Origin: Spongiibacter pelagi
Lineage (GTDB): Bacteria; Pseudomonadota; Gammaproteobacteria; Pseudomonadales; Spongiibacteraceae
Direction: 5' to 3'
Assembly (NCBI RefSeq): GCF_014705705.1
Contig: NZ_JACXLD010000007.1
Span: 62,001 to 126,000, forward strand
DNA length: 64,000 nucleotides
Shown: piece after piece, positions 9,481 to 18,949 of the stretch
Layout: the number at the start of each line of letters is the position of its first letter
How positions within the stretch are numbered: position 1 is the stretch's first letter
The notes under the pieces: generated by a model
What the model was told of the DNA's origin: nothing
The model's database searches: none
The model's input: the letters and a program-made list of their open reading frames with translations, nothing else
Made by a program: the position numbers and the translations under genes

Positions 9481-10527
9481 GTGAGTCATTGGTATGAAGA
9501 TGCGGCCATTGTGCCAGACGAAGATATTCGCGCAGCAGCGCTACAACGGCAGGATAGCCTGACCAAGCCGAAGGGCTCGCTGGGACAATTAGAAAAAGTG
9601 GCGGTACAGCTGGCGGCCAATCAGCACAGCAATACGCCGGTAGTAGATAAGCCGCTGATCGCGATTTTTGCTGGGGATCACGGGGTTACCACGGAAGGCG
9701 TTTCCGCCTACCCACAAAGCGTCACCGCTGAAATGATTCGCAATTTTTCTCGTGGTGGCGCGGCGATTAGCGTGCTGGCCAAGGGGCTGGGCGCTGAGTT
9801 TACGGTGGTCAATGTCGGTACGGTTTACGCGCTGGAAGACCTGCCCAATGTGCAGGATCGCCGAGTGGGTTCGGGTACCCAGAATATGTGTGTCACCGAA
9901 GCGATGGATGTTGAGCAGTGTGAGGCGGCGTTGGCAGTGGGCCGCGATATTATCGATGAAGCCGGTGATATTAATGTTTTTATTGGCGGTGAAATGGGTA
10001 TTGGCAATACCACGTCTGCCGCCGCTCTAGCGGTCGCGCATACCCGCCTTTCGGCGACGGCAATGGTCGGTCGGGGAACCGGTATCAGCGATCAGGTACT
10101 GGCCAAAAAATCTGCGGTGGTCACACGCGCCCTGTCTAAGCATTTGGCGCAAATGAAAAACGGGCTGGAAGTCTTGCGCCGCATTGGCGGTTTTGAAATT
10201 GCTGCGCTTGCGGGTGCCTATATTCGCGCAGCGCAAAAAGGCATTGTCGTGTTGGTCGATGGCTATATTTGCACGGCAGCGGCAATGTCGGCGGTAAAAA
10301 TTAATCCCAGTATTCGGCCTTGGTTGTTCTTCTCGCACTGTTCAGCGGAACCCGGTCACGGTCGTTTGCTGACTAAATTGGAAGCGGAACCCCTGTTGCA
10401 ATTGGATATGCGTTTGGGCGAGGGCAGTGGTGCTGCACTGGCTCTGCCAATTTTGCAGGCAGCTTGTCATTTGCATAATCAGATGGCGAGCTTTGATGAG
10501 GCCGGTGTTAGCCGTGGTAATGACTGA
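9481..10527 (+). CDS. cobT: Nicotinate-nucleotide-dimethylbenzimidazole phosphoribosyltransferase CobT
   Basis: CobT makes alpha-ribazole phosphate from nicotinate mononucleotide and dimethylbenzimidazole. The 348-residue protein shows the family motifs LTKPKGSLGQLE, AGDHGVTTEGVSAYP, GEMGIGNTTSAAAL and the C-terminal HCSAEPGH and LGEGSGAALALP with the catalytic glutamate. GTG start. Its stop overlaps the cobC start by one base (TGATG), so the two are translationally coupled. Substrate nicotinate mononucleotide is the product of NadC in this window. Confidence 0.97.
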   Translation: MSHWYEDAAIVPDEDIRAAALQRQDSLTKPKGSLGQLEKVAVQLAANQHSNTPVVDKPLIAIFAGDHGVTTEGVSAYPQSVTAEMIRNFSRGGAAISVLAKGLGAEFTVVNVGTVYALEDLPNVQDRRVGSGTQNMCVTEAMDVEQCEAALAVGRDIIDEAGDINVFIGGEMGIGNTTSAAALAVAHTRLSATAMVGRGTGISDQVLAKKSAVVTRALSKHLAQMKNGLEVLRRIGGFEIAALAGAYIRAAQKGIVVLVDGYICTAAAMSAVKINPSIRPWLFFSHCSAEPGHGRLLTKLEAEPLLQLDMRLGEGSGAALALPILQAACHLHNQMASFDEAGVSRGND

Positions 10528-11147
10528 TGGCTAAAACCACGGTAACGCGGGTTGATTTACTGCGCCATGGCGCGTGCGAAGGCGGTGAAATTTTTCGCGG
10601 CAGTACTGATGTCGCTCTAAGCGAATTGGGCTGGCAGCAAATGCGTGATAAAGCCCGCGAGCAAAGTCGAGATGGCAAGCGGGAGTGGACGCAAATAATT
10701 AGCTCGCCACTGATCCGCTGCGTGCGTTTTGCCGAGGAATTGTCTGAGCAAAAATCACTGCCGATAGCGGTGTGCGAGAACTTTCGGGAAATGCACTTCG
10801 GCGATTGGGAGGGCTTGCCCCACGCTGAGGCGCAACAGCGTTATCCCCAAGAGTGGAAGCAGTTTTGGCAGTCTCCGGCTGAGGCCTCACCGCCAAATGG
10901 TGAGAGTATGCCAGCCTTTTGTGAGCGGGTGACAACGGCGCTGGATCAGGTGGTTGCCGATCATCAAAACGAAAATCTGCTATTAGTGGTTCACGGTGCG
11001 GTGATTCGGGTAATGATGTGTCACTGGCTGGGAATGCCGATGGGGGCAATGACGCGACTCTCGGTGCCCTATGCCTCAATGAGTCGCTTTGAAGTTTATC
11101 AACAAGAAGGGCGTCCGGCTTGGGTGCAGCTTCACTCCCACGGTTGA
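10527..11147 (+). CDS. cobC: Alpha-ribazole-5'-phosphate phosphatase CobC (histidine phosphatase family)
   Basis: A 206-residue phosphoglycerate-mutase-like phosphatase. The catalytic RHG sits in LLRHGACEGG near residue 12, the acid in EMHFGDWEG, and the second histidine in VVHGAVIRV. The position directly after cobT supports dephosphorylation of alpha-ribazole phosphate rather than another histidine phosphatase activity. The usual partner cobS (cobalamin synthase) is not next to it; the following gene is the convergent glpE. Confidence 0.88.
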   Translation: MAKTTVTRVDLLRHGACEGGEIFRGSTDVALSELGWQQMRDKAREQSRDGKREWTQIISSPLIRCVRFAEELSEQKSLPIAVCENFREMHFGDWEGLPHAEAQQRYPQEWKQFWQSPAEASPPNGESMPAFCERVTTALDQVVADHQNENLLLVVHGAVIRVMMCHWLGMPMGAMTRLSVPYASMSRFEVYQQEGRPAWVQLHSHG

Positions 11148-11152
11148 GGGTG

Positions 11153-11473
11153 TTACTGGCCGGTAGTAAATGGCTCGTTTAAGCGCCACATTTCAAAGCC
11201 GCCGTCCATGCTGTAAACCTCGGTAAAATCCTTTTCGATGAAATATTGAGCGGCGCTCTGGCTGCTATTACCGTGGTAGCAGTAGATAATCAGCGGTGCG
11301 TCTGGGTCGGCCTGCTCAATAAATCCCTGCAAATTATGGTTGCCAAGGTGGCTTGCCCCGGCAATATGGCCCTGCTGATACGACATTTCATCGCGGATAT
11401 CTGCCAGTTGGCAGTTATCCTGATCCATTAGGGCCTTGGCCTGTTCAATAGAAATACGTTTAAAACTATCCAT
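11153..11473 (-). CDS. glpE: Thiosulfate sulfurtransferase GlpE (single-domain rhodanese)
   Basis: A 106-residue rhodanese with the active-site loop CYHGNSS, in which the cysteine carries the persulfide, and the N-terminal SIEQAKALMDQDNCQLADIRD region of GlpE. It is a small cytoplasmic sulfur-transfer enzyme. It starts one base after the stop of the RND permease, so it is likely the last gene of the envelope operon, with no evident functional link to it. Confidence 0.93.
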   Translation of the reverse strand: MDSFKRISIEQAKALMDQDNCQLADIRDEMSYQQGHIAGASHLGNHNLQGFIEQADPDAPLIIYCYHGNSSQSAAQYFIEKDFTEVYSMDGGFEMWRLNEPFTTGQ

Positions 11474-11474
11474 T

Positions 11475-14400
11475 TTAACTCTGCTCTAGTGGCTCCGCTG
11501 CGCCGGTGGTGTTTTTGCCGAAGCGCAGTTTAGCAAGGTCATCCAGAATGATGTAGGCACAGGGGATCAGAATCAGCGTGATCACCGTGGCGAAGATAAT
11601 GCCGAAACCGAGCGAGACTGCCATTGGAATAACGAACTGCGCCTGAATACTGGTTTCCAGCAGCATGGGTAGCAGGCCGAGGAAGGTGGTCAGCGAAGTC
11701 AGCAGAATCGCACGGAAGCGCAGACAGCCGGAATCCACTACCGCGTTTAACAGAGATTCGCCGCGGGCTCGGGCGGAGTTTACAAAGTCCACCATGATCA
11801 AACTGTCGTTTACAACCACCCCGGACAGAGCGATAACGCCAAAGAAAGACAACATGCTGAAGGACATGCCCAGCACGATATGGCCGAAAACCGCGCCGAT
11901 AATACCGAAGGGGATAACGCCCATGATAATCATCGGTTGGGTGTAGGATTTCAGCGGAATTGCCAGCAGGCCGAAAATACCGAACAGCGCCAGCGCAAAA
12001 CCAATCATCAAGCTCGACATCATGGTTTCGCTTTCTTCACTTTCACCGCTGAGCTGCACTTTTACCGAGGGAAACTGGCTGGCGAAGGTGGATGCGGTGG
12101 AAGCGAGCACGTCTTTCAATACTTTGCTGGGTTCGGCCACATGCTTGTCGACTTGCGCCGTTACCACCAAGGCTCGCTCACCATTCACACGGCTCAGCTC
12201 GGTATAACCCGGCTCAACCTGCACATCGGCAACATTGCTAAGCGGAATGAAATCTCCTGTTGGCGAGATGATATACATATTTTCCAGATCGGCATTGTCT
12301 TCTCGCTCGGAGCGGGGGAAGCGCACCATCACTTTGACTTCTTCGTTGCCGCGCTGGAAACGCTGAGCTTCAGCACCATAGAAGGCATCGCGCACCTGGC
12401 GGCCAAGCTGCGCTGAAGAAAGTCCTAGCAATTCGGCGCTGGGTTTGACCTCAAGTACGATCTGATCCTGTTGCGAGCTGGCACCATTGCGAACATCGTA
12501 CACACCCTGATAACGGCGCATGGCCACCTGTAGGGTTTTGGCCGCGCCAATCAGTTCGTCTTGATTATTGGAGCTGAGTTTTACCGCCAGTGCTGGGCCC
12601 ATGCCGTCATCGGCAATGCTGATTGCAAGGTTTTTAACGCCGGGAACCGCTCCGAGGCGCTCCCGCCAGCGGCGAGCAATTTCAGCTCCGTCAATATCGC
12701 GACGCTCAGTCTTGGTCAGCTCCAGCATCATCACCACATGGCGATTGCCATCGGAAAAAGCCATTTGGTGCTTAATCAGGCGGCCATCGGTGGCTTTATG
12801 TTGCTGGTGATATTCCTCGTCAATATCGGTTAAGGCTTGGCTGAGCTGGTCGTAGGCGCGTCGAGTTTGATAATCCGGTGTGCCTTCCATCATTTCCAGT
12901 TCGGCTTTCAGGAAGTCGCCGGGCACTTCCGGCATCATCACAAAGCGCACAACGCCGCTGGCAACCAAGCCGCCAGTGACAATCAGCATGGCGGTGAAAA
13001 TCGCAGCGGTTTTATAGCGCTGGGCAATGGCTTTGAGCAAAAACGGGCGGTAAGTATTGGTAATAAAATTGCTCAGAATTTCATTGGTGCGCGCGGGTAG
13101 GCGGTTCAGTTTGTCCCACAGCGGGCCGGTGCCGGGTTTGCTGTGCGCGAGGTGGGCGGGAAGAATCCATTTAGACTCAACCAGCGAGAAAAACAAACAA
13201 GCGATAACAACCCAGCCCACCGCTTCTGGAAAGGGCGCAAACACACCTTGGGTAAACATGGTGGGGGCAAAGGCGACAATGGTTGTGAGAACACCAAAGG
13301 TCGCGGGTGTGGCGACACGCAGCGCGCCGCGTATCACGCTGTCTTCGTTATAGCCGGTAAGCTCGGCCTCGGAAAAGGCGCTTTCGCCAATGATAATAGC
13401 GTCGTCAACGACAATACCCAGCACCAGAATAAAGCCGAACATACTCAGCATATTCAAGCTGGCACCGACACCGGACAGCACCGCAAAGGTGCCGAGGAAG
13501 CACACAGGCAGGCCAACCATAACCCAGAAGGCCAGCTTCATATTCAGGAATAGCGCGAGGGTGATAAATACCAGCAGCGCACCCATACCGAGGTTACTCA
13601 TCATCATGTCGAGTCGACCATGAAGATAAAAGGTCGCGTCTGCCCATGAATCGATATGAATACCATCAGGAAGGCTGGCTTTCTTTTTGTCGACGTAGCG
13701 GTTTACGGCATCCGAGACGGTAATTAAGTCTTGCGAGCCAACGCCGAAAATTTCCAAGGTCAGGCTGTTGCGCTTGTCGAAATAGGCAAAGCCATCGGAT
13801 TCGGTAAAGCCATCCTTAATGGTGGCGATATCGCCCAGTGTCAGCCGAGTGCCGTCGGGATAGCTGATCAGCACAATATTTTCAAACTCGTACTGCTGGC
13901 GAGCCTGACCACGGGTGCGCAGCAAGATGTCGCCGTTTTCGGTTTTAATACTGCCGCCGGGCACATCGAGTGAGGATTGTTTTACCGCATTGGCGACATC
14001 GCTAACGCTGAGCTGGTATTTGAGTAATTGATGTTCAGGAATTTCAATGCTGATTTCGTAGTCACGCGCGCCGTGAATCTCCACCGATGAAATATCTTTG
14101 TCTTGCAGCATTTCCTGCTTAACTTGCTCAGCTAAACCCTTCATGCCGTATTCATCGAGGTTGCCACTGAGCGACACATTCATGACATGGCGCTTGAATT
14201 CCAAATGTTTAACGATGGGGCGCTCAGCTTCTTCCGGCAGAGTGGCAATGGCGTCGACCGCGCTTTTGATTTTGTCCATCACCACCAGCGGGTCGTAGTC
14301 ATCGTGAATATCGGCAACGATGCGGGCTACCGAATCGCTGGCGGTAGATTCCAGCTTTTCAATTTCATCGACATCCTTCAGCGCTTCTTCCACCTTGAGC

Positions 14401-14621
14401 ACAATGCCGTTTTCGACTTCGATTGGGGTGGCGCCGGGGTAGGGCACGGTGATGGAAATAACGTCGATTTCAAAATCGGGCTGCAGGGCGCGCTGAATAT
14501 TCAGTGCTGATCCCATACCGACAAATACAATCACCAACATCAGCAGATTGGCAGCAACGGGGTTGCGAGCGAACCATGCCAGTACGCCCTTATGGGTGTC
14601 GATCTTGTCGGGGATGGTCAT
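11475..14621 (-). CDS. RND efflux pump inner-membrane permease (AcrB/HAE-1-like)
   Basis: A 1048-residue permease of normal family size, with twelve predicted membrane helices and two large periplasmic loops after helices 1 and 7. The proton-relay aspartate pair is visible in helix 4 (LGIVVDDAIIIGE) and the partner region in helix 10 (SGVVVNDSLIMVDF). Motifs such as PDFEIDVISITVPYPGATP and EVENGIVLKVEEAL are typical. It works with the adaptor encoded just upstream (ATGA overlap at 14618-14621); an outer-membrane TolC-like channel is not in this window. Substrate cannot be read from the sequence. Confidence 0.95.
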   Translation of the reverse strand: MTIPDKIDTHKGVLAWFARNPVAANLLMLVIVFVGMGSALNIQRALQPDFEIDVISITVPYPGATPIEVENGIVLKVEEALKDVDEIEKLESTASDSVARIVADIHDDYDPLVVMDKIKSAVDAIATLPEEAERPIVKHLEFKRHVMNVSLSGNLDEYGMKGLAEQVKQEMLQDKDISSVEIHGARDYEISIEIPEHQLLKYQLSVSDVANAVKQSSLDVPGGSIKTENGDILLRTRGQARQQYEFENIVLISYPDGTRLTLGDIATIKDGFTESDGFAYFDKRNSLTLEIFGVGSQDLITVSDAVNRYVDKKKASLPDGIHIDSWADATFYLHGRLDMMMSNLGMGALLVFITLALFLNMKLAFWVMVGLPVCFLGTFAVLSGVGASLNMLSMFGFILVLGIVVDDAIIIGESAFSEAELTGYNEDSVIRGALRVATPATFGVLTTIVAFAPTMFTQGVFAPFPEAVGWVVIACLFFSLVESKWILPAHLAHSKPGTGPLWDKLNRLPARTNEILSNFITNTYRPFLLKAIAQRYKTAAIFTAMLIVTGGLVASGVVRFVMMPEVPGDFLKAELEMMEGTPDYQTRRAYDQLSQALTDIDEEYHQQHKATDGRLIKHQMAFSDGNRHVVMMLELTKTERRDIDGAEIARRWRERLGAVPGVKNLAISIADDGMGPALAVKLSSNNQDELIGAAKTLQVAMRRYQGVYDVRNGASSQQDQIVLEVKPSAELLGLSSAQLGRQVRDAFYGAEAQRFQRGNEEVKVMVRFPRSEREDNADLENMYIISPTGDFIPLSNVADVQVEPGYTELSRVNGERALVVTAQVDKHVAEPSKVLKDVLASTASTFASQFPSVKVQLSGESEESETMMSSLMIGFALALFGIFGLLAIPLKSYTQPMIIMGVIPFGIIGAVFGHIVLGMSFSMLSFFGVIALSGVVVNDSLIMVDFVNSARARGESLLNAVVDSGCLRFRAILLTSLTTFLGLLPMLLETSIQAQFVIPMAVSLGFGIIFATVITLILIPCAYIILDDLAKLRFGKNTTGAAEPLEQS

Positions 14622-15880
14622 TGCACAGCTCCGTTGCGGCCAACGGTTAAGGCGCCTTGGGTGAGCTTGTCTTGGGTTTGTTCGCCGCCTTGAGATTGGA
14701 TCGACTGGCGGTGCAAATCACTGCTGACTTGGCTGGTATTAATCTCTACTTGGGTGCCAACCACGGCGTTGGGAATGGGCGATAAGCACACGCGCTCGCC
14801 TTCTTGCAGCCCTTCGCTAACCAGCATGAAATCGCCTTCGGTTTTCAGGGTTTTTACTTGCCGGTTACGCAGTTTCAGTTCTTCATCCAATACCCATACT
14901 TGGCCACCTGCGCGCAGTAAATTACGCGGCAGGGCGATCAGGTCGGTCATTTCGCGACCGCTGATTTTGGCTTTTACAAAACTGCCTGCCAACAACGGTT
15001 CGCCTTGGCTATTTAGTCGGTAAGGGTCATTGATTTGGGCAACAATAAACAGCACTCGGCTGCGGGCATCTAACACACCTTCAGTGCGCACAATCTTGCC
15101 CTTCCACAACTGGCCGAGTTCGTTTTCTAACACCACTTCGGGTTGATATTCAGGGTGGCGACTATCGGGGAGATCCAGATAGGGAATGCGGTCGGCGGGA
15201 ATCGGTAAGCGCACTTCGGCTCTATCCACCGAGAACATCTGACCTAATTGGCTGCCGGTGCCGACATATTGACCGAGATCGACCATGCGCGCTTTAACCA
15301 AGCCGCGATAGGGCGCGCGAATATGGGTGCGATCTAAATTAACTTTTGCCTGTTCCAGATCAGCCCGCGCCGAGTCCAGTCTTGCTCGGGCATCTTCAAC
15401 TTGTGGCTTGCGCAGGGCGCGATCCAAATCGGCCTGACTGCTGTATTTGCGGGGGTATTTTTTCAGGTCGTCACGGGCGACACGGGCGCGGGCAACTTCC
15501 TGACTGAGCGCGTTGCGGGCAGTGGCCACGGCGGCCTGGGCGCGTTTAACCTCCGCCTGATAAATGCGGTCATCGATGCTGAGTAGCAAATCGCCTTTTT
15601 CAACCAGACCGCCAGCTTCAAATAGTGGTGCAACTTCAATTACCTTACCGTTCACCTCTGAAACCAAGGTGGTTTCGGTAATGGGTGTCACATTGCCTTG
15701 GGAATAGACCGGAATGCTGAGGGTTTCTTTCTCCACATAGGCCACATCGACCAGCAATTGCTGCTTGGGTAGCTCCTGCATTTCCGGCGGTTGGCGAAGT
15801 GCGATCATAATGGCGGCAACAATAATAGCGCCGAGCACGATAAGACCGGCCGACATGGCCTGCTTGGGAATTTTTGCCAC
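14618..15880 (-). CDS. RND efflux periplasmic adaptor subunit (membrane fusion protein)
   Basis: A 420-residue HlyD/AcrA-type adaptor with one N-terminal membrane anchor (about residues 10-30, no lipobox). The lipoyl half-motifs (VSEVNGKVIEVAPLFEAGGLVEKGD and the partner THIRAPYRGLVKARMVDLGQ) flank a coiled coil around residues 105-195. The beta-barrel and membrane-proximal domains follow, and a Gln/Ser-rich tail of about 40 residues ends the protein. It bridges the RND permease to an outer-membrane channel. Its stop overlaps the permease start by four bases. Confidence 0.93.
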   Translation of the reverse strand: MAKIPKQAMSAGLIVLGAIIVAAIMIALRQPPEMQELPKQQLLVDVAYVEKETLSIPVYSQGNVTPITETTLVSEVNGKVIEVAPLFEAGGLVEKGDLLLSIDDRIYQAEVKRAQAAVATARNALSQEVARARVARDDLKKYPRKYSSQADLDRALRKPQVEDARARLDSARADLEQAKVNLDRTHIRAPYRGLVKARMVDLGQYVGTGSQLGQMFSVDRAEVRLPIPADRIPYLDLPDSRHPEYQPEVVLENELGQLWKGKIVRTEGVLDARSRVLFIVAQINDPYRLNSQGEPLLAGSFVKAKISGREMTDLIALPRNLLRAGGQVWVLDEELKLRNRQVKTLKTEGDFMLVSEGLQEGERVCLSPIPNAVVGTQVEINTSQVSSDLHRQSIQSQGGEQTQDKLTQGALTVGRNGAVQ

Positions 15881-16003
15881 GGTGATTCGTCCCTATGCTC
15901 ATGCAACAGCTCGCGTTGCACGTGAAAATTGTAGTGCCGCTATTGTAACGCGGGCTGTCGCCCGCCTGTGTGAAGACTTGTTAATGCGCGGGTCAGTTTG
16001 CCG

Positions 16004-18286
16004 TTAGTTTTCCAGTGAAATGCTGGGGCTCCAACTCAACCACTCATCTTCTACCGCATCGTGAAGTACAAAGCGGCTGCCGCTAGAGGCTGGCCCGGTA
16101 TCGGTTTCAGGAGTGGCAAAAGCAATCCCGCCGCCGAGTAACGATTCCACCGATTTGCTGCGAATATTGGCGCCTTTGAACAGACTAAAATCAATATCGA
16201 TACCTGAGGAATTCCAGAACTGGCTGTTTTGCTTTACCAGCGCGGCATATCGGGTTTCGATATTAATAAGAATTTCAGTTTGGCGAGCATCCTCAGACAA
16301 GCGGTAGCCGTAAACTTCACCGACGGGAATATCCCGAAAGAACACTTTCACGCCTTCCTTTACTGATCCTCTACGTGGTGCAAGCAGCACCAGATTCAAA
16401 CCTCGGTTAGGTTCGTGAATAGTGGGCGCACGATCCAGCCCCTGAAAATGCTTTTGCGCACTGCCATAACCGGGTTCGACGCCAATGTAACTGCCGGTGA
16501 CCAAGGTTTCCAAATTGCGGCTGCCGACCAAGCCGAGTTGTGGAGTGACCAACCAAAATTTACTGCCTTCTTTCGCCAATTCACGGGCGCTGGGATTGAG
16601 CAGGGCCGAGACCGCGACGCCTTTAAGTTGTTCATCCAGACTGACGGCGGTGACCTCGCCGACTTTAATGCCCTGATATTTGATCTCGGTGCCCTTGGCC
16701 AGATTAGTGGCGCTGGAAAAGTGCAGCACAATCTCCATGCCGCTGCCGGCCTGGCTGGTTTTGTAGTCGCTGTAGAGTGGGTAGCGCAGCCCCTCCCAAG
16801 CAAGCTGAGATTGCTTAACCTCCGGGTTATAAAAGGCAATGCCGCCGGCCAGAATGGCGGCCATTGATTCGGCTTGAACCTCCATGCCCGACAAACCGCC
16901 ACTGATATGAATACCACTGGCATTGAAAAAGCGGGATTCCCGGCGTACCAGATTGCGATAGGCTTCGTGAATAAAAATGCCGAGGCTAACACCGTTGCTG
17001 TTTAGGCTGACGCTTTCCACCTGACCCACGGCAATCTTGCGAAAGTACACCTTGCTGCCAACATCAACCGAGTGCAGCTCATCGGTACTTAAGCTTAAGC
17101 GCAGGCCGGGAGCGTTGATCACGCTATTCGGTGTTTCGGGCAAAATGCGATAACTACTAGCTAGGCCAGCGTCTCCAGATGCTGAGCGGGCGGCGATATA
17201 CGGGCCGGAAATCAGGGTGTCGATACCGCGAATACTGGCGCCGCTAATTTCCGGTTTTACCAGCCAAAATTCGCTGGACTGATTTAGCAGGTCTGCCGAG
17301 TCGGCATTGATCGCCAAGGTGGCAAAAATCTTTGGATTTAGCGGGTCGCCACTGTGTTCCAGCGTGCTGATTTCGCCAATTTTTAGGCCTTGCATACGCA
17401 CCGCTGTGCCGGTGTGCAAGCCATCGGCCGCTTCCAATATTAGCTGCGTGGTCACCGTGCCTTTGAGCGCATCGCGGTTTGCGTGCAAGGTGTATCGTGG
17501 CGCTGTACCGGGAGCGCTGCCCGTTGCTGGGCTATCAAAGGCAACACCGCCGGCGATAATGGATTGCAGTGAGCCGGTATTCACCTCAACGCCATCCAAA
17601 CCGGCCTTAAATTGCACGCCACTGATATTCCAAAACCGCGATTCGGCTTTTAACAGGTGGCTAAATTTGGCTTCAATCCGCGCTTGAATCTCCACGCCCT
17701 CATCGCTCAGCCGGTAGCCCTCAATTTCACCAACCGTAATTTGCTGATACAAAATGGGCGCGCCGACACTGATTGAGCCCAGTTCTTTGGCGGTTAGGGT
17801 TAGCGCAAGGCCCTTGCCGCTGGGATCGAAAATTGGCGCTTCAGCAAGTGCGGTGAAAACCGTGTTTGGCTCGGCAAGTGCTGTACTTTCTCCCGGACGA
17901 AAGCTGATGTAATTGCCGCTGACTAAAGTATCTAAACCGGAGATGCGGGACAGAGACACCTGCGGAGAAACCAGCCAAAACTGAGTGTCTTTACGGATCA
18001 GCGGGGCCAGTTGTTGGTCGATTTCGATATCGGCACTCACGCCGGTAAAGTCTTCATTTAAATGTAGGCCAGTCACCTTGCCCACGGTTATGCCTTGGTA
18101 AATAACCGGGGTTTGTCCGGCAGTAATACCGCTGCCGGAGCTGAAAGCTACGGTAATTTTTAGGCCGGACTCGCCAATGTTTTTATATAACATCCAGCCG
18201 GCAATCAGTGCGGCGAGAAGCGGCAGTAGCCAGATGCCCGATAATCTGGGTTTGGTGTCGATATTGGCGTGATTTGCTTGCGGCAT
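16004..18286 (-). CDS. letB: MCE-domain intermembrane lipid transport protein LetB/PqiB-like
   Basis: A 760-residue periplasm-spanning protein anchored by one N-terminal helix (IWLLPLLAALIAGWMLYKNI). I count six MCE domains by their repeated strand signatures (for example VIYQGITVGKVTGLHLN, ILYQQITVGEIEGYRLS, VYFRKIAVGQVESVSLN, KYQGIKVGEVTAVSLD, VFFRDIPVGEVYGYRLS). E. coli LetB (YebT) has seven and PqiB three, so this is closer to LetB but one domain short. Such proteins form stacked hexameric rings with a hydrophobic tunnel that moves phospholipids between the membranes. The LetA partner genes lie directly upstream. Confidence 0.92.
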   Translation of the reverse strand: MPQANHANIDTKPRLSGIWLLPLLAALIAGWMLYKNIGESGLKITVAFSSGSGITAGQTPVIYQGITVGKVTGLHLNEDFTGVSADIEIDQQLAPLIRKDTQFWLVSPQVSLSRISGLDTLVSGNYISFRPGESTALAEPNTVFTALAEAPIFDPSGKGLALTLTAKELGSISVGAPILYQQITVGEIEGYRLSDEGVEIQARIEAKFSHLLKAESRFWNISGVQFKAGLDGVEVNTGSLQSIIAGGVAFDSPATGSAPGTAPRYTLHANRDALKGTVTTQLILEAADGLHTGTAVRMQGLKIGEISTLEHSGDPLNPKIFATLAINADSADLLNQSSEFWLVKPEISGASIRGIDTLISGPYIAARSASGDAGLASSYRILPETPNSVINAPGLRLSLSTDELHSVDVGSKVYFRKIAVGQVESVSLNSNGVSLGIFIHEAYRNLVRRESRFFNASGIHISGGLSGMEVQAESMAAILAGGIAFYNPEVKQSQLAWEGLRYPLYSDYKTSQAGSGMEIVLHFSSATNLAKGTEIKYQGIKVGEVTAVSLDEQLKGVAVSALLNPSARELAKEGSKFWLVTPQLGLVGSRNLETLVTGSYIGVEPGYGSAQKHFQGLDRAPTIHEPNRGLNLVLLAPRRGSVKEGVKVFFRDIPVGEVYGYRLSEDARQTEILINIETRYAALVKQNSQFWNSSGIDIDFSLFKGANIRSKSVESLLGGGIAFATPETDTGPASSGSRFVLHDAVEDEWLSWSPSISLEN

Positions 18287-18301
18287 GAAATTACCTAGAA
18301 A

Positions 18302-18949
18302 TTATAAAGTTTGCTCGGGCTGTTCTGGCACAGCTTGGACATCTTCGTCCTGTTCCAGATCCCAAATCAATCTCGGATCAAAATAACTGGCGGCGAGCAT
18401 GGTGAGAATGACCACAGCGGCAAAAGCTGTTGCTGCCGGCCCCGCATCGACTCGGGCGATATTGCCCATCTGCACCACGGTAACAAGGATGGAAATGATA
18501 AATAAATCCAGCATTGACCAGCGACCGACAAAATGAATAAAGCGGTAGAGCAAAGTGCATTGGCCCTTGTGGAGCGGCAGATGTAATTGCACTACCAGCA
18601 TCAATAGTAACAAGGCTAGCAATTTAATGATCGGCACCAGAATACTGGCGACAAACACAATAATGGCAATACCCTGAAGGTCGTTAATCCAGAGTTTAAC
18701 AATGCCCGACATAATGGTGTCGGGGTCGCCACTGCCGAGATTAACCACGGTCATGATCGGCAGCAAATTGGCAGGGAATAGCAGAAATGTTGCGGCCAAA
18801 CACAGCGCCCAGCAGCGCTGCAGACTGTGTGGACGGCGAAAACTGAGCGGGCTACCGCAGCGCGGGCAGTTGTGCTCCGCAAGCAGAGAGAGTTTATGAC
18901 ACTGCTCACAGCGGGCGAGTTGGTGCTGTTGGGCGGTGGAAATTGTCAT
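18302..18949 (-). CDS. LetA/PqiA-like membrane protein, second half
   Basis: A 215-residue protein with a zinc ribbon at its N-terminus (CEQCH and CPRCG) and four hydrophobic segments, the layout of one PqiA domain. I start at the ATG at 18949 because it overlaps the preceding stop by four bases (ATGA); the longer frame from 19051 lies inside the upstream gene. With the upstream gene it corresponds to the two tandem halves of E. coli LetA, here as separate coupled genes. LetA is the inner-membrane partner that feeds lipids to LetB. Confidence 0.9.
   Translation of the reverse strand: MTISTAQQHQLARCEQCHKLSLLAEHNCPRCGSPLSFRRPHSLQRCWALCLAATFLLFPANLLPIMTVVNLGSGDPDTIMSGIVKLWINDLQGIAIIVFVASILVPIIKLLALLLLMLVVQLHLPLHKGQCTLLYRFIHFVGRWSMLDLFIISILVTVVQMGNIARVDAGPAATAFAAVVILTMLAASYFDPRLIWDLEQDEDVQAVPEQPEQTL

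Noticed and set aside
11665-14510. Many plus-strand open frames across the RND pump genes
   Set aside because: They are shadows of the minus-strand permease and adaptor frames and match no known protein.
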